Shown: positions 7,643-10,497 of the stretch, one piece after another
Layout of the letters: each line of letters starts with the position of its first letter
How positions within the stretch are numbered: position 1 is the first letter of the stretch
Made by a program: the position numbers and the translations under genes
The notes under the pieces: generated by a model
The model's input: the letters and a program-made list of their open reading frames with translations, nothing else
Told to the model about the DNA's origin: nothing
Databases searched by the model: none
Origin: Acidobacteriota bacterium
Lineage (GTDB): Bacteria; Acidobacteriota; UBA6911; RPQK01; JAPXNP01
Length of the DNA: 10,497 nt
Reading direction: 5' to 3'
Assembly: GCA_030614585.1 (NCBI GenBank)
Contig: JAUWTT010000085.1
Span: forward strand, 1 to 10,497

Positions 7643-8974
7643 TCAATACCCGGTTCTGACCATGGGACCGTCGTCATTACTATCTTCCTGGCTGCTGGAA
7701 ACTTCCCGAAGTGATTGTTCGATGGCGTCTAGAACATTATCAAGTTGCGCCTGGGTAATGACTAGAGGAGGCTGCAGCCTGAGAACGTTTCCGTAAGCGC
7801 CTCCAGCGCCCAGCAGAACACCCTTCTCCAGGCAACGGGATTTGATTGCCGCAGCTTCCCCGGTAGCCGGCGTCAATGCATCATCCAGAACCAGTTCAGC
7901 TCCGATCATCAGCCCCTTTCCCCTGACCTCACCAATGATAGGAAACCGCTGCTGCAAGCCAAGGAGCTTGTCCAGCACATACTCGCCCTTTATTGCAGCC
8001 TGCTCGCAAAGGCCTTCGTTCTCTATGAACTCGATATTGGCAAGAGCCGCCGCACAAGAGACCGGATTTCCACCAAATGTAGAGAGATGGTCCCCTGGAC
8101 GGAAGGCTGCGGCAATCTCGTCACGGGTGGTGAATCCTCCCAGTGGGAATCCATTGGCAATCCCCTTGGCCGTAACGAGAATGTCCGGTTCAACTCCGTA
8201 GTGTTCGATTGCAAACATCCGGCCTGTTCGGGCAAAACCGGTCTGGACTTCGTCGGCAATAAAAAGGATGCCCTGTTCATCGAGGACTTCTTTGACTGCG
8301 GAGTAAAAACCTTGGGGAGGTACGATAATCCCTCCTTCCCCCAGGATTGGCTCGGCAATCAGGGCGGCAACGTCCCCGGAAGTGTCAAATCTGATCACAT
8401 CCCGCAGATATTGGACACACCGCGAGGAGCACTCAGTGGGGTCCTTGCCGAAAGGGGACCGATAAGTGTATGGCACCGGTGCAAAGCTGATGCCTGGCAC
8501 AAAGGGCCCTCCACTCCTCTTACGACTCGAGTTTCCGGTAAGGCTCAGGGTTGCCAGACTGCGTCCATGGAAACTCAACTGCAGGGCTATGAATTCCCGT
8601 TTTCCGGTATAGAGCTTAGCCAAGCGAAGTGCTCCCTCGATTGCTTCCGCGCCACTGTTGGCGAAGAAGGTCTTTTTCAGTTGTCCTGGAGTGATCTGTG
8701 CCAGTTTCTCTGCCAGATCCGCCGTAGGAGGGCTGTGGTAAACATAGGAGCAGCAATGGACGAACTTTTCGATCTGGGCTGAGGCGGCTTTTACTACCTC
8801 ACGATTGGAGTGCCCGGTGTTTGTGACAGAGATTCCGGAAAAGCAGTCGATAAACTCCCTGCCCGTTGTATCTATAATCACTGCGTCTTGAGCACTGTCA
8901 AAAACAACAGGTTCAACATTCTTCACAAATTCTGTGATGACATACTGCTGGTACTTCTCGACTGTCTGATCCAT
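7643..8974 (-). CDS. Class III (omega-amino acid type) PLP aminotransferase
   Basis: This 443-residue cytoplasmic enzyme is expected to move an amino group from an omega-amino acid, such as 4-aminobutyrate, beta-alanine or 3-aminoisobutyrate, to a keto acid. PLP features are complete: NSGAE (106-110) for the phosphate, FHGRS (135-139) stacking on the ring, D241 in ADEVQTGF pairing with the pyridine nitrogen, Schiff-base K270 in TAKGIANGFPLGG, and T299 in STFGGNP. E213 (GEGG) and R399 (LRLQPPL) match the Glu/Arg pair of the GABA and ornithine aminotransferase group. Length is normal for the family. ATG 8974 has GGAGG 5 nt upstream; an in-frame GTG at 9016 would add 14 unsupported residues. The gene follows the methylmalonate-semialdehyde dehydrogenase gene by 80 nt, which points to beta-alanine or 3-aminoisobutyrate as substrate. 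The exact substrate cannot be settled from sequence alone. Confidence 0.92.
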   Translation of the reverse strand: MDQTVEKYQQYVITEFVKNVEPVVFDSAQDAVIIDTTGREFIDCFSGISVTNTGHSNREVVKAASAQIEKFVHCCSYVYHSPPTADLAEKLAQITPGQLKKTFFANSGAEAIEGALRLAKLYTGKREFIALQLSFHGRSLATLSLTGNSSRKRSGGPFVPGISFAPVPYTYRSPFGKDPTECSSRCVQYLRDVIRFDTSGDVAALIAEPILGEGGIIVPPQGFYSAVKEVLDEQGILFIADEVQTGFARTGRMFAIEHYGVEPDILVTAKGIANGFPLGGFTTRDEIAAAFRPGDHLSTFGGNPVSCAAALANIEFIENEGLCEQAAIKGEYVLDKLLGLQQRFPIIGEVRGKGLMIGAELVLDDALTPATGEAAAIKSRCLEKGVLLGAGGAYGNVLRLQPPLVITQAQLDNVLDAIEQSLREVSSSQEDSNDDGPMVRTGY

Positions 8975-8979
8975 AGATG

Positions 8980-8984
8980 CCTCC
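8980..8984 (-). promoter_or_regulatory. Ribosome-binding site fixing the aminotransferase start
   Basis: GGAGG on the minus strand lies 5 nt before ATG 8974 and supports this start over the upstream in-frame GTG at 9016, which has no clear Shine-Dalgarno sequence. Confidence 0.75.
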
Positions 8985-9054
8985 GCGATCGTTCTCAGCC
9001 AGGAGTGATTCTCCACCTGTGTCTAAATTGGGGATTTTCGGACTTTGTTCCTGA

Positions 9055-10497
9055 CTAGTCCCCGATCGGATCGACTTCGGGCCAGAATCGTTCGGTGATG
9101 ACCTTCTTCTCAACGAAGAAATCAACGATCGCTTTTCCCTGCCCTTTTATTTGCGCAAACTGGGATTCCTTGGTGCCTCCAAATGGTAAATGTGCAACCG
9201 GGGCAGGTATCCCGACATTGACACCGATCATCCCGCAATCAGTTTCCAGTTTGAACTTCCGGGCATAATAGCCGGATTGAGTATAGATGGAGGCACCGTT
9301 TCCGTACGGGCTCTCATTGATGATGCAGATCGCTTCATCGAGATCACGAGCCTTAAGGATCACGACTACCGGACCAAAGATCTCTGTCTTGTGGATCTCT
9401 GATCCAGGGCTTACATCGGTAAACACGGTTGGGCCGATGAAATATCCATCTTCGCCGTGTTCGACCTTGATACCTCGGCCATCCAGGGCCAGTGTCGCGC
9501 CTTCCTGTACCCCTTTTTCAATCATCGATTCGATGAAGTCTTTGGCCCTGGCTGAAATAACCGGTCCCATGACCATCGATTCATCCTTAACCCTGGGATC
9601 TAATGGATCAGAGACGATAACCTCCCTGGCTGCCTCGATGAAAGCACTGCAAACCTGCTCGTAGGTCTCGTCACCCACAGCAACAATGGCTGATGAAGCC
9701 ATACAGCGCTGCCCGGCGCAGCCAAAACAGGAAGTGATCATATTGCGAATCATCGGTTCGAGCTTTGCATCGGGCATCGCCACCAGATGGTTCTTTGCAC
9801 TGCCCATGGCCTGATATCGCTTGTTGGAAGCCGCACACTGTTCTGCAATCAATCGGCAGACTTGGCTCGTCCCGACAAAAGATATCCCCGCCAGATCAGA
9901 GTTCTCCAGCAAGGCCTTCGAAACCGTAAGATCACCGTGGACCAGGTTGAATACGCCTGGAGGGAATCCGGCCTGCTCGATGTATTCAGTCAACAGGGTC
10001 ATTGTGCCGGGCACCTGTTCGGACGGCTTTACCAGGTAGGTGTTTCCCGTAGCGAGGGCATAAGGTATAAACCAGAACGGTACCATTGCTGGGAAATTAA
10101 AAGGGGCTATCATTGCGTATACCCCTCGTGGCTGCCAGATCACTTCCCCATCGATATCCATGGCACAGCCGACAAGTTTGTCACCCTGCTGTAACATCGG
10201 CATCCCGCAGGCAACCTCCGTATTCTCCAGGGTCCGCTTGATTTCCGCTCGGGCATCGGGAAGGGACTTGCCCATCTCCTCTGCGATCAATCGGGCAATC
10301 TTCTCCTGGTTTTGACGGAGCAGTTCCGCTAGTTTGATGAGCAGTTCGCAACGGCGAGAAACAGGAGTGTTCGCCCACCCTCGAAACGCTGATTTTGCAG
10401 CTTCTACGGCTTCCTGAACATCTTCGTCAGTTGAAAGGGGCGACCGGGCGATAATCGTTCGATTACTGGGATTGTCTACCTCCAGAAACCTGTCTGA
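9055..10497 (-). CDS. mmsA: CoA-acylating methylmalonate-semialdehyde dehydrogenase, 5' end outside window
   Basis: This enzyme oxidatively decarboxylates methylmalonate or malonate semialdehyde with NAD+ and CoA, giving propionyl-CoA or acetyl-CoA, in valine, pyrimidine or beta-alanine breakdown. The frame is open for 480 codons to the window edge, so only about 10-20 N-terminal residues of a usual 490-500 are missing. An in-frame TTG at 10290 lies inside the conserved N-terminal domain and is not the start. Aldehyde dehydrogenase motifs are present: APFNFP with the oxyanion Asn, LVKPSE with the cofactor Lys, FVGTSQ, the nucleophile Cys in CAGQRCMA (codon 9703-9705), and the C-terminal EIFGPVV. 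The MmsA subgroup shows in GSAKNH, where ordinary aldehyde dehydrogenases carry LELGGKNP with the general-base Glu, and in AGQRCMA. The aminotransferase gene follows after 80 nt. A generic aldehyde dehydrogenase is a less likely alternative. Confidence 0.9.
   Translation of the reverse strand, partial: SDRFLEVDNPSNRTIIARSPLSTDEDVQEAVEAAKSAFRGWANTPVSRRCELLIKLAELLRQNQEKIARLIAEEMGKSLPDARAEIKRTLENTEVACGMPMLQQGDKLVGCAMDIDGEVIWQPRGVYAMIAPFNFPAMVPFWFIPYALATGNTYLVKPSEQVPGTMTLLTEYIEQAGFPPGVFNLVHGDLTVSKALLENSDLAGISFVGTSQVCRLIAEQCAASNKRYQAMGSAKNHLVAMPDAKLEPMIRNMITSCFGCAGQRCMASSAIVAVGDETYEQVCSAFIEAAREVIVSDPLDPRVKDESMVMGPVISARAKDFIESMIEKGVQEGATLALDGRGIKVEHGEDGYFIGPTVFTDVSPGSEIHKTEIFGPVVVILKARDLDEAICIINESPYGNGASIYTQSGYYARKFKLETDCGMIGVNVGIPAPVAHLPFGGTKESQFAQIKGQGKAIVDFFVEKKVITERFWPEVDPIGD

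Noticed and set aside
8087..8782. 231-codon plus-strand open frame opposite the aminotransferase gene
   Set aside because: It lies wholly antisense to a gene with complete catalytic motifs. Its translation is Cys/Gly/Ser-rich with no recognisable domain, and I see no ribosome-binding site.
9055..10290. Treating the TTG at 10290 as the start of the dehydrogenase
   Set aside because: The same frame stays open for 69 more codons to the window edge and encodes normal N-terminal aldehyde dehydrogenase sequence, so the gene is truncated by the window.

Overview
The window reads as ordinary chromosomal DNA of a free-living bacterium with roughly balanced base composition. It holds seven protein-coding genes, six on the minus strand and one on the plus strand. 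I see no rRNA, tRNA, insertion sequence, phage gene or CRISPR array. The best guess for the host is an Acidobacteriota-like, Gram-negative heterotroph. This rests on gene style: a secreted protein joining a carboxypeptidase-regulatory-like beta domain to TPR repeats, a second exported TPR protein, a Tat-exported Gfo/Idh/MocA oxidoreductase, an M28 peptidase and a heparinase-like protein. Planctomycetes or Verrucomicrobia cannot be excluded.

Layout from the right end, in transcription order. A probable minus-strand operon starts beyond the window edge. It holds a CoA-acylating methylmalonate-semialdehyde dehydrogenase (5' end outside the window), a class III PLP aminotransferase (start 8974), a secreted carboxypeptidase-regulatory-like/TPR protein (start 7547) and a large heparinase II/III-like protein (6445-4073). 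The gaps are 80, 95 and 31 nt, with no convincing terminator between the genes. The heparinase-like gene converges on a plus-strand M28 metallopeptidase gene (2743-4032), 40 nt away. The M28 gene diverges from a second minus-strand pair, a Tat-signal Gfo/Idh/MocA oxidoreductase (start 2540) and an exported TPR protein (start 1458). The 202-nt divergent gap (2541-2742) is the only clear regulatory region.

How the genes may work together: the aminotransferase and the dehydrogenase make a coherent catabolic pair. An omega-amino acid such as beta-alanine or 3-aminoisobutyrate would be transaminated to malonate or methylmalonate semialdehyde, then oxidised and decarboxylated to acetyl-CoA or propionyl-CoA. 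The heparinase-like protein and the oxidoreductase suggest processing of acidic polysaccharide or sugar outside the cytoplasm, but nothing in the sequence ties them to a named glycan. The two TPR proteins are probably envelope scaffolds of unknown role.

For five genes the ribosome-binding site or signal peptide supports a start downstream of the longest open frame, or the frame is cut by the window edge. These choices are stated in each entry. I found no strong evidence for a previously undescribed system. The most notable points are altered metal-site positions in the heparinase-like protein and the Tat-exported oxidoreductase.
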